Virus record (IMG/VR): IMGVR_UViG_3300037258_000356
Coordinates: 1-58,934 of that record
Reading direction: 5' to 3' (one strand)
Source of the DNA: a virus
DNA: 58,934 nt
Shown one piece after another: positions 57,991-58,934 of the stretch (positions are counted from its first letter, which is position 1; each line of letters starts with the position of its first letter). A program made the position numbers and the translations under genes. The notes beneath the pieces are model-generated. The model worked only from the letters and a program-made list of their open reading frames with translations. It did not search any database and was not told the DNA's origin.

Positions 57991-58084
57991 GGATGCCTAC
58001 CGAACGGCAGACGACCGGAGAATGCGTCTACTTGCCATGCATCCCTAGCATAGCGATGCTACCTGCTGTAAAGGGATAATCGCC
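57991..58084. repeat. 94-bp direct repeat of window start (transposon right end)
   Basis: Identical to 1-94. Divergence starts at once outside (GAAGTTGG phage sequence on the left copy, CTATTGAG host sequence here). Contains the perfect 16-base palindromic TAGCAT-NNNN-ATGCTA. Confidence 0.95.
58060..58084. repeat. Right terminal inverted repeat
   Basis: Ends AAGGGATAATCGCC. Complementary to 54414-54438 with two mismatches, and identical to bases 70-94. Confidence 0.85.
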
Positions 58085-58133
58085 CTATTGAGTCACCTGT
58101 CAACCGGGCCGCGCTCCGAAATAGCATCCGAAC

Positions 58134-58556
58134 ATGTCCGACTTCGTCGTCAGGGCGCTCGCTCCGGAGGCGACTCGGGAGATGCGCCAGGAGATCCTGC
58201 GCCCCCATCAGAGCGTCGAGGAGCTCGCCGAGCACGAGCCGCCCAACGCGCTTGCCGTGGGCGCGTTCGAGGGCGAGGAGCTGGTTGCGGTCGGACTGAT
58301 CGGACCCGATGGCGAGGGCGGCGCCTGGAGGATCCGCGGGATGGCGACGACGCCCGCGGTGCGCGGTCGCGGCGCCGGGAGCGCCGTGCTCGAAGCGCTC
58401 GTGGAGCACGCGGCGGCGAGCGGCGCGCAGCGCGTCTGGTGCAACGCGCGCACCCCGGCGCGATCGCTCTATGAGCGCGCCGGGCTGCGGGTCGTCTCAG
58501 AGCAGTTCGAGCTGCCCGCGATCGGCCCGCATTACGTGATGGAGCTCGTCCTCTAG
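58134..58556 (+). CDS. GNAT-family N-acetyltransferase (host chromosome)
   Basis: 140 aa. GMATTPAVRGRGAGSAVLEA is the acetyl-CoA-binding motif A, followed by CNARTPARSLYERAGLRVVS (motif B). Acceptor unknown. Lies 50 bases beyond the transposon end, has normal host-like codon use and is intact, so the transposon sits in an intergenic space. Confidence 0.85.
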   Translation: MSDFVVRALAPEATREMRQEILRPHQSVEELAEHEPPNALAVGAFEGEELVAVGLIGPDGEGGAWRIRGMATTPAVRGRGAGSAVLEALVEHAAASGAQRVWCNARTPARSLYERAGLRVVSEQFELPAIGPHYVMELVL

Positions 58557-58934
58557 GAGGTTCGCTCGAAGACGATGCGGTGGTGATCGAGCAGCTCGCG
58601 CTCGAACGACACCATGTTGGCGCTCACGCCGCTGGTGAAGGCGTGGCGGAACGTCGCGCTTCGCAGCCAGTGCGGCAGGAGCGTCAACTTGAGGAGGTTC
58701 TTGCGCAGGCTCGGGGCACCGATCCGGCGATTCCACTGGGTGATCGTCTCGATGTAGTCGAGCCGCCCGCTCGAGCTTTCGACGAGGCGAAAGTGGGGCT
58801 CCGCGCAGCGCACGAGCTGGTCGAGACCCCACGGCAGAAACGAGCCGGGGAACTGGCAGCCGAGCAGGAAGAGGATGTAGGCGTCTGAGTCGCGCGGCGC
58901 GTCCGGCCCGACGCCGTCGAGGGCAATCATGTTG
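58553..58934 (-). CDS. Cyclopropane-fatty-acid-synthase-like methyltransferase, 3' part
   Basis: At least 126 aa, cut by the window end. AYILFLLGCQFPGSFLPWGL, then LVESSSGRLDYIETITQWNR resemble the C-terminal half of CFA/mycolic-acid cyclopropane synthase methyltransferases. The frame continues upstream beyond the window, so the ATG at 58930 may be internal. Converges with the GNAT gene. Confidence 0.55.
   Translation of the reverse strand, partial: NMIALDGVGPDAPRDSDAYILFLLGCQFPGSFLPWGLDQLVRCAEPHFRLVESSSGRLDYIETITQWNRRIGAPSLRKNLLKLTLLPHWLRSATFRHAFTSGVSANMVSFERELLDHHRIVFERTS

Larger units (their letters stand above)
54414..58084 (+). mobile_element. IS1595-family transposon with cargo genes
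   Basis: 3671 bp bounded by 25-bp terminal inverted repeats (23/25 identical), with an 8-bp duplication on the phage side. Contains an IS1595-type transposase and, downstream, DUF3800, two small minus-strand ORFs, a DUF5343-like gene and a start-less ORF. IS1595 elements are known to carry passenger genes. Confidence 0.8.

Noticed and set aside
1-58084. 94-bp direct repeats as phage attL/attR
   Set aside because: They carry the transposon inverted repeat and are followed by a matching 8-bp duplication with the transposon's other end; the integrase lies about 17 kb away.
57991-58084. tRNA or tmRNA end inside the repeat
   Set aside because: A GGATGC/GCATCC pair is present, but there is no T-arm consensus, anticodon arm or right length.

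Overview
The window is almost entirely one high-GC contractile-tailed (myovirus-type) actinobacterial-style phage genome. Its boundary is not an ordinary attachment site. A 3.67-kb IS1595-family transposon with cargo genes (54414-58084) ends with the same 94 bp that open the window (1-94 = 57991-58084). The 8 bases just inside each copy (GAAGTTGG at 95-102 and at 54406-54413) are a target-site duplication. The phage between them (about 54.3 kb) is therefore a closed circle opened at the transposon. Either it joined the chromosome through the transposon (cointegrate or IS-IS recombination), or the contig is a chimera made at the repeat. Host DNA is visible only at the right edge (58085-58934: a GNAT acetyltransferase and part of a cyclopropane-fatty-acid-synthase-like methyltransferase). 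The high GC, frequent GTG/TTG starts and actinophage-like families suggest an actinobacterial host; the exact lineage cannot be read from this window.

Layout, read on the minus strand where nearly all phage genes lie. 30.2-28.3 kb: small and large terminase. 28.3-24.6: portal, scaffold, major capsid. 24.5-19.7: a structural protein, a beta-helix tailspike and a second tail protein, unusually placed between capsid and connector genes, then an FkbM methyltransferase (18.8-19.6). 18.8-15.2: a repetitive protein and head-tail connector/tail-completion genes. 15.2-10.6: sheath, tube, a tail-assembly chaperone pair with a clear -1 frameshift site, and the tape measure. 10.6-3.7: LysM baseplate protein, hub with two wall-hydrolase domains, spike, gp25-like wedge, baseplate J and tail protein I, with an HNH gene inserted on the opposite strand between J and I. 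3.7-0.04: a tail protein, four small membrane proteins, a putative holin and a DUF1906 endolysin whose 3' end is altered by the transposon. Across the transposon the late operon continues into the gene at 53946-54368 and a bidirectional terminator.

30.4-39 kb holds small accessory genes: two HNH or nuclease-like genes, a transglycosylase, NlpC/P60- and papain-like enzymes, VRR-NUC, ASCH and DUF5131 proteins. 39-41.2 kb is the integration/lysogeny segment: a membrane protein on the plus strand, a repeat-rich candidate attP, a tyrosine integrase and a small excisionase-like HTH. 41.2-44 kb is a run of tiny, tightly overlapping, often Cys-rich ORFs, then a protein with an extraordinary 9-nt repeat array. 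45-52 kb is replication: UvrD-like helicase, PrimPol-type primase, a Cys-rich conserved protein and an SNF2-like helicase. 52.3-53.1 kb is a divergent pair of HTH regulators around inverted repeats, the likely lysis-lysogeny switch.

Several genes were recovered by direct translation because they lack ATG/GTG/TTG starts or are frameshifted: HNH at 31733-32056 (CTG), transglycosylase at 32661-33104 (ATC or indel), membrane protein at 32418-32661 (+1), papain-like protein at 36333-37212 (+1), membrane protein at 53336-53869 (ACG), and the chaperone extension at 12425-12604.
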